From Dirofilaria immitis (taxonomy: Eukaryota; Nematoda; Chromadorea; Rhabditida; Onchocercidae): 64,000 nt of DNA. This document shows, piece by piece, positions 39,567 through 50,824 of this stretch. The notes under the pieces are model-generated. The model ran no database searches. It had not been told where the DNA came from and saw only the letters and a list, made by a program, of their open reading frames with translations. Numbering within the stretch: position 1 is the first letter of the stretch; each line of letters opens with the position of its first letter. A program made the position numbers and the translations under genes. The DNA lies in assembly GCA_024305405.1 (NCBI GenBank), contig JAKNDB010000068.1:6315501-6379500 (forward strand), given 5' to 3'.

Positions 39567-41988
39567 TCACCAAGCCGGTATTTTATATTTCTCACTTTTG
39601 TCATCGTTGATCGCCTTCAGCAATTTCTTATCCGCATCTAGATCAATTCGTGATAATTCTCGGAAAGCTTCATCACCAACAAAACATATCTCATGGTCGT
39701 TCTACAAAAACAAAGGCCTTTCGACTTAAAAATCATATTCACTAAAAAGTTTAGTAATACACGAATTCAAAATTTAATTTATGATATGAAATTAAAAATA
39801 ATTTGATACAAAAATTATAACTTACTGGATCTGCAAGAATGATAACTTCAACAGTTGTTTTACCAGGAGTATCAATTTTACTAAAGGAGTCAAAATTTTT
39901 GTCTTGTTTCTTTCATCATTTTTGTATTAGTTCTAACTGAAAATAGAAAATTAATTTTGATACGGCAAATGCAAGTTCTTAGATTTCTAAGATCAGAAAT
40001 TATGACTGTCTTTTTGACTATTGAATATATAATAAATACATATATATATTTTTTTATTGATTGCTGAACAAAAGATATATACAGTATTGAAAAATTCAAG
40101 AACTTGAGGATTTTGAAAAAATAAAAGAAACTTAAATCCTTCAAAATTAATTTACCTCCTCCGTCGGAACGGAGAAAGCTATTCTACCAAAGCCAGTACG
40201 ACGATCAATTTTGGTATTAATAAGGTTCCATTGCAATTCAATCTGAAAACACAGTAGCTAAGTGGAAATAGAGGTTATAGCATAAGCAAACTGATTTTTC
40301 TTTTCTTTTAATAAATTAGAATTATCTTTAGTCTAATCAAAGTGTAACAACAAAATTTCGCTTCGAATTGAACCTATGAAAATATTTTCGATGACCGTAA
40401 CAACGAGAAGTAAAACCTTTTTTTCATTAACTGATACAACGAAACGGTTTCCATTGCTTTTGACTTTCACAAAATTCGGCAATTTACTCCAGTAATCTAA
40501 AAATTTTATAAAAACTAAAGCAAGATAAGAACAAAAGGTAAATAAAAAACAGAAAAAGTGAGAAGTAAAGCATTTCCAAAATATTTATATGACTATCCCA
40601 AATTATAAAAAGCATTCTTTATTAATAATATATTTAAGCACTGTAATTAAAGAAACATTTATACATTTTTTGGAAATTAGATAATATATACTCGAAATTA
40701 ATCATTAACTGACTAATAAACGAATATTAATCATCAAGCAAATGCATGACATTTCAGAAAAAAGTTGATGAATTAAACAGAACATAACGAACCCACTGTT
40801 TTCTTTAAATCAGATGTATTCAATTTCAACTTATAAATAGGATCACCGACAACTGAACCGGGACCACTTGGTAATATATAAAATTTATGTCCATCAGGAT
40901 CTTTAACTTCGACTTCACCATTCATCATAATAGTAGACATCTGGTAATTTCTGCAGTTTTCAAACACATCCGTTGATCGAATACAAATCCCTGAAGTTAT
41001 TCAGAAATAGGAAAATAATAATATACACAACAAGAAGCATGCTAAACAAAGTCAACCTATTTACATGTAGAGTATCTCTCTTTCTTGTTTCATATACATT
41101 TTAATTCAACTTATAACAGAATTTCCTTGATTTAATAATTAATATATATTAGCTGATTTAATAATTAATATATATTAGCTGCACCACGTTATCGTCATTA
41201 CAAATAAATTAACTTAAATTAGTTAATAAATAATTTGCTACACAAAGAAAAGCAGAAATTGAAAAATTAATTGAAGCGGAAAACGACAACTTACTCCGAA
41301 ATCATTACCCAATTTGTATGAACTAATTGGATAGTTATATGTTAATTCCAGTACGAAATGATCATCTTCACTTCCATAACCGACCATCGTTTTACTCCAT
41401 TTACCGTCATATGGTCTGCAAAAAAATCAGTGATCTAAAATTTTATGGAATACAGACTAAAAATATGACCACGAAGGAACAAAATGAAAAGTATGAAAGC
41501 ATTTAAGTTTGACAGAAAAAACCATCAGTAATGAGAAATTTAAAATCAGAACCGGAACTGAAAAAATTGATAAAAATAAAAACGAACCCATTACACGTAG
41601 CTTTGCAACCTTCTTCAAATTCTTCATGTCGTAAAACCTTAATTACTCTTGTTATCTCGATAACAATGAAAAACAATGGATATTTTTAAGATTTCGTTTT
41701 TTCTTCTTTCTTTTTGAATTAATTATTAAGACCAGCAAAACAAAGTTACAGCAGAATGAAATATTTTATGAAAAATAAGACAAACAAGTGAAGATCTTAT
41801 TATCACTGTAGCAGAAATATTAAATTTTTAGAAAAGGAAACTTGAGAGAGGAGAAAAAATATTTACACTATTTTTAAATTCAATGAAGAAAATGGCATCA
41901 TTACCTTCATTTTTAGAATATCGACAAAAAAATCACGGCTCAATTTTCGATTAGCAATTTTGAATACATAATGTAGTGCTCGTGTCAT
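39567..41988 (-). CDS. glod-4: glyoxalase domain-containing protein 4
   Basis: GLOD4 belongs to the vicinal-oxygen-chelate (glyoxalase I) superfamily; its substrate is not established. Exons: 41905-41988, 41588-41637, 41295-41415, 40793-40990, 40417-40496, 40156-40242, 39826-39936, 39567-39701. The order of family motifs is diagnostic: [122 protein letters not shown]. As printed, four frame breaks occur: the C run 40989-40991 and the T runs 39919-39923, 39896-39900 and 39876-39879. One extra base in each makes all phases agree and gives about 289 residues, close to human GLOD4 (about 300). The start is supported by an acceptor (ATATTCAG) one base before the ATG. Confidence 0.93.
41128..41179. 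repeat. 26-bp perfect tandem duplication in a glod-4 intron
   Basis: Two identical units (41128-41153 and 41154-41179), each containing TTTAATAATTAATATATATT. The array lies in the intron between the third and fourth exons. Confidence 0.9.
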
Positions 41989-41997
41989 CCTGAATAT
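41989..41997 (-). promoter_or_regulatory. likely spliced-leader trans-splice acceptor of glod-4
   Basis: On the minus strand ATATTCAG is followed by one G and then the start codon of glod-4. No upstream cis exon is needed to complete the protein. Confidence 0.55.
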
Positions 41998-43948
41998 AAA
42001 ACTAATTTAAAAAAATACGAAATCAATGTAAATTTTAAATTAAAAAGCAATAAGTTAAGACGTATCGCAAATAAAAGAGAATAATTAATTAATAAAGTGA
42101 ATGTAATTAATAAAGCTATGTAAAATTAAATGGAAAAGAGCGAGATGAAATACGAGAAATTTTGTAGTTCGCCAACATTGAGATAACTGATATAATCATC
42201 CATTTTAGGCAAAGTTAAAATAATTTCCAAGTATAAATTACACGTGCATATTGGAACAACTTAATATACTTTTGTAAGAGCACAGTTTAATTTTTATGAA
42301 GGAAAATGACAAAGTAATATTGTAACTCTTTACAGATCTGAAGTGATCGGCAATTAGACTTTCATTTCTAATTTATTACTGATAAAATTTCATTATCCTT
42401 CCTTTTTTAAAAATAAATTATGAAGGGGATCATAAATTTTAGGAAGTAGATGAATAATAAGAAATATAAATATTTTAAAAGATGAAAATTCTTTTTAAAA
42501 AATTGGTTAAATATCGATATTTATTCCAAAAACTTCAGAAAATCTGTATGATCAGTTTTCCATCTAGGAAATGAGGGAAAATTAAAAGTTGAGAAATCGA
42601 TGTGGTTTGAGAAACTTTGATGGCATTGCTGGTCTTATGCTCTACATGACAGTGGTGATGGAACTTTAATTAAGATTATGAGAACAATACTTCTTCACCA
42701 AACAATCGGTCCGGTTTTTAGAACCGAAGTACTATTTGCTATGCGTCAAAGGATATGGAAAAATAAATCTATATCTGCATTTTATAAAAGCTGCTGTTGC
42801 AGCTCTCCAACTTATTTCTTTTGAAAAAAAAAAACAGAATTTCCATGCGGATAAAATTGTCTGATGCTATCTGCAAGCAGTCAATTAGAAAAATTGAAGA
42901 TGTCGCTATGATAATAAACTTTGATAGTTTGGTGTTGAAGTTCGACAAAGGCTTTATAAGCCGTCATCTGTTTCTATAATGAATCAAAAAGATAAATTTA
43001 ATTGCATAGATTCCTCAACGGATATTCTATCTGCTTACATTCATTCGTAAATGAATATTTATTCTTTTACTCCACTTCTATTATTCACTTTAATTTGATC
43101 TTATATTCCATCATTACCTTGCTTCGTGTCCATATTTCTCCGCATTCGGAACACTTAACAAACTTATAGTCGTATGGAATTTTGCATAATTCATTATCTC
43201 AATTACTAAACCCATATTTTAAAAAATATAAATTCCAACGAGAAAGCTGCAGAAAATTTTCCTAATAAATTTTTCCTTACAGCACGCCATTTCAAGAGAT
43301 GTGCGAGCAATTAGACTTTCTGAACAACCCTTAAAACAGTCCAGTAACTGAAACACTTAAATTTATATATTTCCCTGAGCCAATAGAAACATTCGAAATA
43401 AAAGTCTCTTATTCACTATGAATTGGATTTTGTAGAATCCAAGATACAGTAACATAGCCGCAAAGATATACAAAGTGAATTCAGGAACTCATGGAACGCA
43501 AGTAATGCATTATGTCAAGCTTCCACAATTTATAAAATTTCGGATTTTGCCTATCATAATCACATGCAAATATTTCTATTTCATTTTCAGCAATTAGATG
43601 ACGTACGAACGGAAGACTCCAACTCAAACGGAAGACCCCAACTCAAACGATCAATCATATGTTCGGTTCCATTACACCAAAATATGAGAAACGAATTAGA
43701 TATATTTAAATTTCCAAACCTTCTTATCATGAATCATTTTAATCTTTATGATCAATTAATTCTTTAAAATCATCAAATTTACAAAAATATTTTCAAAAGT
43801 TACATGAAACGACTATATTGGTTTTTGATCCAACATGTGTAATAAATTTTATTTCGATAATATTTTATTCTGTAACTTAAACATAAAATAAGTTTGAAGA
43901 AAATAATTTTCAATCTTTTAAACCAAGCATGATAAAAAAAAAAAAACA
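41998..43948. other. region between glod-4 and CHCHD2; no supported gene
   Basis: A plus-strand stretch at 42630-42830 is open for about 65 codons (WHCWSYALHDSGDGT, then FRTEVLFAMRQRIWK) and less AT-rich, but without a start or motif. Another open frame at 43564-43767 follows a TTTTCAG acceptor. Both are too weak to call. Confidence 0.35.
43609..43646. repeat. 19-bp tandem duplication, one mismatch
   Basis: Two copies of ACGGAAGACTCCAACTCAA, the second with C for T at position 10. It is unusually GC-rich for the region and lies in the open frame 43564-43767. Confidence 0.85.
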
Positions 43949-45006
43949 TTAATTGGATATCGTTATTTTACCGAAAATTTTTTTCCCACAATTCTGCTCA
44001 CTACTTGACCAATTGCATCTGATTTGATCATAGATTTTTGCACGGCACTGCTTGAAAATTTCATTAAAACTTTGGCATAAGCTGAGGTCGTTCTGTGTCT
44101 CGGTACTGAAAGATTAATACATAATTAAATCAAATGTTGGAATTTTTGCAATCAAAAATTCTGCAGATAAAACGTTCAACTTCGGTATTTTGAAGGAAAT
44201 TAGAGTGCAAAAGAAAATGGACGTTTAAAACTACTTTCCTTTTCATCACCAAAGCAGTGATTTCCTTACTGAGTGTTACCCGATGCTGTAAAGGCAAAAT
44301 TAACCTTTCATGTGTGGGAGAAATAAATGATACATATCATCCTACATTAAGTCAAAAGCGTTAGTAAGCATTAATTCAATGTCTTTTACAAAACTGCCGT
44401 GCAAGAAAAATAATTAAGGCATAAAACTTCTTCAAAAAGATCGGCTTTATTCTGAAATTTTAATTTTGTGAATTTGATGTAACCTAAAAACTAACCATTC
44501 TATAAACTGTTTCCATTCAAATTCACATGGATTTCTGTACTCCTTCTGTTGTTCCATCTGCTGCTTTTCAGATTGGATAATTCCATCTTGATTTCCATGA
44601 CTACTACCTCCAGTTAGCATATTACCAACTGCGTGACCCTGAACATGTATAATGGTTATCATCTTAACGACTGGTTTTATATTCAACAAATTTCACGAAA
44701 AAACGTGAGATATGAATCTTTCCAGCTCTCAGTAGAGGGATGAAACTAATCATGCTTAATGTACAAATAAGTTACAACTGCGGATCCAATAGCGACACCA
44801 CCAGCCGTTGCAGCCATCTGTCCCATCAATCCAGGTCCACGCGATGGAGGTGCCACACCAAATTGTGCCGACGGTGTCATACTTGGTGCTGTTGGCTGGT
44901 GTGCCTTCATTGGTACGGATGGAGAAGAACGTGCAGACATCGGCGATGATGCTCGTCGATGTACTGGTGGAGATGGTTTCGGTGAAGCCATGCGACGACG
45001 AACCAT
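43949..45006 (-). CDS. har-1: CHCHD2/CHCHD10-family mitochondrial twin CX9C protein (har-1 type)
   Basis: Exons 44776-45006, 44496-44638 and 44105 to the stop. Residues 1-60 are a basic, Ser/Pro-rich presequence (MVRRRMASPKPSPPVHRRAS). The family's glycine-rich helix follows (GPGLMGQMAATAGGVAIGSA, then GHAVGNMLTGG). The CHCH fold is complete: PCEFEWKQFIEC with LCQSFNEIFKQC gives the twin CX9C pairs oxidised by Mia40 in the intermembrane space. Such proteins work at cristae junctions and in respiratory regulation. As printed the frame runs on to TAA 43949-43951, adding about 28 unusual residues. One extra base in the T run 44035-44039 would instead end the protein at TGA 44028-44030 after QCRAKNL, giving about 150 residues, the normal family length. 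I favour the short form. Confidence 0.93.
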
Positions 45007-45557
45007 TTTTTTAATTAATTATTCGGTAAACTCGAGTAGAGCAAATAAACTGCAAATTAATACAGTGGATCTGAAATTTTAACTCCAATATGTATATGAT
45101 ATGAAATTGAATATAACATACCGAAGATTATCACGCCATATAATGTAATCACATAGCCGAAGAGCGGAACACAATCACATACAAGAAAAAAATTTCCTTA
45201 CCATGAGCTATCACATGATGTTGTGAATTAATCACTATTTTTTACATCTATATATTTCTATCATTTATTGATAATTTGCTTAATACGTACTAAATTTTCG
45301 GGGCAATTTAGCAGGCTGTAAACAATCAATCAACTACAGCCGTTTCGCTAGCAAATGCTTTCAGTGAAGTACATCTTTTGAGATATTCTCAAAAATAAAA
45401 TGCGCAGACGGATTTGTAATTTATAAATTTCCATGAATATTTACACCAACTGACAAGAGCTCAAGACCCAACCACCCCGAACATCTCGCCGACACTTACC
45501 GCATAACTTGCTAATCAGAGCAGAAGTGAAGCTATCCCACTTCATCACCACTGCATT
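45007..45557. other. 5' flank of CHCHD2
   Basis: No open frame of note. It likely contains the promoter of the CHCHD2 gene and the 3' end of the transcript to its right. No trans-splice acceptor lies immediately before the CHCHD2 start. Confidence 0.4.
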
Positions 45558-45824
45558 TCAGAAAAGAATTTCGAGATGCCAAATAATGTGTAGCAACGGT
45601 ATTGCTTGCTTTTTTAGTTTAAGAATTTGATAGATCATTCTCATTAAATCATTGTTATTACCATAATTTAATTGAATTTTTGAATTTGTTATAATATATC
45701 GTTGTTCAAGTGCACCGTGCAGTTTTATACATGTATTGATCAAAACATTCTCTTTTAAATCATTTATTCGTTCATTCATCTCTTTTGATTTATCCTTGGC
45801 GTGTTGTTTTTCTGTTATTGCGAA
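45558..45824 (-). CDS. coiled-coil-like 3' terminal exon (hypothetical)
   Basis: After a TTAAACAG acceptor the minus strand is open for 88 codons: ITEKQHAKDKSKEMNERIND, then EQRYIITNSKIQLNYG and KLKKQAIPLLHII. The heptad-like, charged start suggests a coiled coil. It begins in phase 0 and lies downstream of the coiled-coil gene at 47230-49580 on the same strand, so it may be an alternative or true last exon of that gene. No family is recognised. Confidence 0.35.
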   Translation of the reverse strand, partial: FAITEKQHAKDKSKEMNERINDLKENVLINTCIKLHGALEQRYIITNSKIQLNYGNNNDLMRMIYQILKLKKQAIPLLHIIWHLEILF

Positions 45825-46460
45825 CTGTTTAATACTCTGTCAGCTTATTATATATTCTATAGTTTTCCTCCTCAATTCATTGAATTCTGGAAGTTATCGT
45901 TATAGTATATCGGGTGATCGGATATATAGTTACTAATCTATTTTCAAGAAAGACTTCCAGAACATTGTCGGATCGTAAAGGATACCCATATTCATGTACA
46001 GATGCTTAAAAAATCAAAAGAAAAGCAATACCAGTATTCTCAGATTTGTTTCTGAATATAACCGCTTATTGGCCCATTCTCTACAGATCCATTAATAATC
46101 ACTACTCTCATCTATTTCAAATTGAACTAGTAAGCCAAATAGTATAAAGCCTAAAATTGCATATTCCATAGCATGGATTATACAGCTGTCTATACAATAG
46201 TCGTATCTGTCCCAATTACAGGAAGAATTCCATTTCAGTCAACATCCTTCCATTTTATACATGATACAACATAAAGCTCCATGAGATTTATGCTCAAACT
46301 TCTAGCAATTTTGAAGAAATTCCGCCATTACCTCTACTTCATATCAATGATTAAGGAGGGAAAAGATTGATACTGGTTCGAATTTTGCAATTATATTCCT
46401 ATCAACTTAGACACAAATCGGCCCTTCAAAACTTTTTAAAATAAATATTTCTGGAATCAG

Positions 46461-46993
46461 TTCCAGTAGCAGTACTGCCAAAGTTCCTAGTCCATCACTT
46501 AACATACGTGAAGGTATGCCACATAACTTTTATTTAATCGACTCAGTTTTATTCTTTGATTTTAGGGAATACTTTCTTCATATGGTCGATACTTGTATTT
46601 TTATTGCGAAATTATGCATAGTATTCTGTATCCAATGAGACCTGAGATTCCTCTTTGCACCTATAAATTAGAAGATCCAAGACACATTGAGGTAAAAATT
46701 AAAACAGAACAATATTACTTTTAGAATATGTAATATACAATGATTCCATCAGAAAAGCTACTTTAATAAGTATGGATGATGCCAAATTGAATCATCTTAA
46801 TTTAATGCTCGTATAATAAGATAATATCATGCGTAAATTCATGGAAACTTAAAACCAAATGAGCAATTTCAGTCATTCATTATCTGAACAATTTGTTCGA
46901 CTTAGTAAAAATTACTATTAAGAAATGAGACATCCATACTATCATCCATACTATGATATTCAAGATGATTCAAGAGCTTCATCAAATTCCTGA
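46461..46993 (+). CDS. doubtful plus-strand gene fragment (hypothetical)
   Basis: Three spliceable open pieces on plus: 46461-46513 (acceptor GGAATCAG, donor GTATGC), 46566-46691 (acceptor GATTTTAG, donor GTAAAA) and 46923-46993 (ends TGA). They would read PVAVLPKFLVHHLTYVK, GILSSYGRYLYFYCEIMHSI with MRPEIPLCTYKLEDPRHIE, and MRHPYYHPYYDIQDDSRASS. Phase between the second and third pieces does not agree. The residue mix looks protein-like, but no family is recognised and no start exon is found. Confidence 0.25.
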
Positions 46994-47229
46994 TTTGATA
47001 AAATATAAAATTGAAGTTGCTGAATATGTTTGAACATTACGAATACCCAATTTTCCCTGATTTTGTCTCAGAACTTCTCTATGTTTGCATCTTCAAAAAT
47101 ATTCTCGGAAGGATAACTTTTTATATAAATTCATTGAGTTCAAAACTATACATTCAAAGGATTACACAGGATTCAACTATAACACCAGCGCAAAAAATAT
47201 ATGATGGAAATAAACATACAAAAATAGAA

Positions 47230-49580
47230 TTACAAATGAAATTTTTTCAATGAATTGAGAACACCAAGATAGAAACTGATATCAGTACTCAATAATTTCA
47301 TTTCTTCAGCCACCGATGAACTCCTATTACTCTTTTCGAATGTGAAATGCGTATCAAGCATCGTATTGTATTTTTCAATTGTCGCCATTGCCTGAAAAGA
47401 TCAATTACACTTACTATGCAGAATATTTGCAGCTTAAAAAATGTAGAAAGACATCTAATCAATTTCATTGCTTCTCTGAAATTTGAATTCTCCTTTTTCG
47501 TAATCAGCAAAAATCGGAAAACTTTATGGACTTAATTCATTTGGAAAGATTTTAAGCAATTATAAGATGAAAATAATTTTACAGAAGAATATGGATAATC
47601 AAAAAGCAGTTACTTTTTCAATACCAGCTATTCTCTCGTTGTATCCAGCAATTTCTTCATATAATTCCTGTGCAATTCTATGTTGCTGCTGTTCAGCACT
47701 GTCTAACAAATCCTTAAAAATAGAAGATTGATAAAAAATAGTTGAATACCCTTGTTATTGAAAGCAAATGAAAAACTAATTCATAAACGAATTCCTGCAA
47801 TTGTTTGGGGTGACTGCTGTGCAAAAGGATTTATCGACAGTTCATATTTAAAAAAAATGATATTTTTATATTAAAAAAAATGATACTCTCATATTAAATC
47901 GTGAACATTTTTGCCACCTTGCCTTAATGTTAAGAAACTCCGCATCTCGAGTTTACTCAAGGAATGAGAAAAAAATTGCGCATAGCATATAAGAAGAGCA
48001 GAAATCCATAATTTACACAAATATTTGAAGTGCTTACTACAAATCTTGAAATGGTGAGCTAGAATTTCATAATGCTATCTCGAAGTTGTTGCTTACAGTA
48101 AAATAACTGAAATTACCCCGATTCTTTGTTTTTCGAAACTTCGCAGTACATCAGTTTCAATTAATGACACTGCATTTTGCAACAGCGCTGCAGCAGCTGT
48201 CTCTTGCTCTCTCGCTTTCTTTTCCAGACGTTTGATAATATAATCTGATTTGACAAGGGCTTTCTGCGCCTTAAATCATAAAAAAATGATTTGAGATTTT
48301 GAAATCATTAAAGATCAAAATTGAAATCATGTCTATTTGAAAGTACAGAACCCGGAATGGAAAATTAAAAAACTGAAAAAGATAATCAGTTGTTATGTTG
48401 AAAATGTGCAAAAAATCAAATGCTTAACTTAACTGAGACTATTTAATTTAATATCAAAAAATATACCTGTATTCCAATTTTTGCTAATTTTCATATTTTT
48501 TGCAAATAACAGTGGTGCTGTCCACAGCCTCAACTCATATTTCAAGTATTATAGAGATTATATTATCAAATATATTCGGAGTTTTTCTGCATTTGTAGCG
48601 ATAACAAGACATCACGAAGATTGTTAATATTTGGTAAGTTAACTATTTCTAATAAATAAACTAATATGAAACAAATTCATATGTGATTCTAAGAATTAAT
48701 TATAAGAAATAAGAAAATGCATTATCAAATGGGTACCTCGCATAAACGTACGATTTGTTCGTTGTGTTTGTTCTTCTTCGTACGAAGCTCTGCAAGCTGC
48801 ACCGATGGAATTCGTTTTCTGTGCACATCGACAAAAGATTTTTGTTTCGGAAACTGCGAAAGCTGGAAATTGTTTTTGACGAACAATTACTATCGATATA
48901 TTGTATTTAAATTATTTTTGAACAAGCAGATAATGATAATGTAATCTTGCAAGCGCTATGCTAATCACACACTTATCAAACTGCATTTTACATAACCATC
49001 ACTCACTTGCATTAACACTCGAAATGGATAAGTTAAACGAAATGTGCCAGAAAATGATAGTTTCCTGAGATAAGAAATATACCTTTGAATCAAGTTGATC
49101 AGAAGTTGATTGCTGTTTCGGCAAATTGCATTTGGAGGGTGGTAATTTCGGAGTTACAAAGTGACATGCTGCAGCAATATATACATTTCTTTTAATTAAA
49201 AATAAATAACAGTTAGTGATAGCTTCTTATCATTCACTTATGCGGATTTACTCAAGGTTGCCAGATTTCTTGATGGTTTCGCCTGGACAAAAATTCTCTT
49301 TAATACTTATTTACCTATACCTTTCGTCCAAAGAAATTATCCTCCATTTATGATACTTCTTCCATCGATTATAAATCCGAATAGTCAAGAAGATACTTTT
49401 GAAAATGTAAATTCGCCAATACATCTATTAAGTCCATGAAGTCAGAAAAAGCTCATGAAAAGCAATAAATTAAAGATATACTCGTTTAATACCCGAATCC
49501 CTAGCTTGGGCTTGAGTTTGCACTGACTGCTTCTTAAGCGACGGCCGTAGAGCTGTGATTTCGTGTTGTTTGCTTGACAT
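47230..49580 (-). CDS. coiled-coil protein, family not recognised
   Basis: Exons: 49493-49580 (start MSSKQHEITALRPSLKK), 49252-49282, 49083-49168, 48737-48862, 48117-48269, 47614-47712 and 47230-47391. From the fourth exon on, all junctions are phase 0 with good donors. The protein (about 247 residues) has a basic, Pro/Gln-rich N-terminus (TPKLPPSKCNLPKQQ), then VDVHRKRIPSVQLAELRTKK and long charged helices (AQKALVKSDYIIKRLEKKA, AEQQQHRIAQELYEEIAGYN, TIEKYNTMLDTHF) typical of a coiled coil. The join of exons 1 and 2 is out of phase by one base, so a base may be missing or the first exon differs. It has no signal peptide or membrane segment and is probably cytoplasmic. The function is unknown. 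Confidence 0.6.
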
Positions 49581-50824
49581 CAGTAATGAAGAATTGTTTA
49601 AGGGAAGAAATCTGTAATATTTGAATGTAAAACTTGAAACTTCTTTCTAGTAACCTGAAATTATTGATATATTTCGTCATCAAATTCAGACTATTCAACG
49701 TTTCAGACTCAAGAGAAGATGGGCAAAATAAGTGATAACGTCATTTTTGATTGTTTTCCACTTGACACTATTGTGTCCCAAACATCATTAATCTAAATAT
49801 GCAAATCTTCATTCCTTCCATTATTCCTATCCACACGGAGAAAACTACACTTCCTTCCTCCATTAGACAATTAAAAGTAGTGGTTATCTTCAGCAATGTT
49901 TCTCGTCTTGAAGGAAATGTTTACAGTTTTGTGATATGATAAGTATGAATGAACGAACTGCCTTCTCTATGGGAACTTATAAATTTCATTGGAAATATAC
50001 TATATTCCTCAAAGAACTGTGAAAAATATGAAGCAAAAAGAATACATTTTACTGCAATTTCTTATCCATTTCACGTTTATGTGACTTCTGCAATACTCAT
50101 CCATTCTTATTTCTTCTAATGAAAATGGCATGAAAATCACGTAGATATATATGTATATGTATAATGTTAATAGACTTCCGCTTTTTAGGATAATAATTAC
50201 TGTTTTGTTGGATTTGTGGATAATAATTATTTATTAATTATGATAATACTATATAAATAATTTATGTATAAGAAGAAGAAATAAATAAAGAAAAAGAAAT
50301 ATAAACTTTGATAGTATATTATGCTTCATAGTGAATTTGATTCATAGTGAAAATAAATATATATCTACATTGTAATTTAATTTACGATAATTCAATAACT
50401 GTAAATAATTAAATCGTTGATGAGTATACCGATTTACTGTCGACTTCTTTTTTATTATTAATTCAAGTAAAATGGATGGAATTAATAATTATGGAATGAA
50501 AATTGTTAATACCAGATTGTTTGCTCAACAGTGAAAGCAATTCTAATGCATTATAAGAGGTGTTATTCATTTCATATTCAATCAATATCTTGTGTTATAA
50601 TTTTTAAAACAATTTTTTCTTTAGCAAAACAACAACAAATTTGGTGTTAAATAGTTGTATTATTTACGAAGAATCTGTACAACGAGTAGTTCAAATATGT
50701 TCAACTTATCAACAACATCATCTAAAGAAACATAACATTCAATGTAGTATGGTGAATAATAAATGGACTTCCATAATAATCTAATGACACGAAGGTTATT
50801 TTGGATTTGACTTAAAAAAAACTT
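49581..50824. other. intergenic, AT-rich
   Basis: The region separates the start of the coiled-coil gene from the 3' end of the EF-hand gene. It is very AT-rich at 50140-50650, with no supported exon on either strand. Confidence 0.55.

Noticed and set aside
39567..41988. GLOD4 as a pseudogene
   Set aside because: Apart from run-length losses the exons keep all family motifs, splice sites and start, and the other genes show the same type of break, so decay of this gene alone is not supported.
42700..42735. Short inverted sequence around CGGTTTTTAGAACCG as a transposon end
   Set aside because: The arms are only five bases and no partner copy is seen.
44740..45014. Plus-strand Cys-rich open frames
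   Set aside because: They are antisense of the first CHCHD2 exon; the Cys and Trp come from reversed Ser/Pro/Thr codons.
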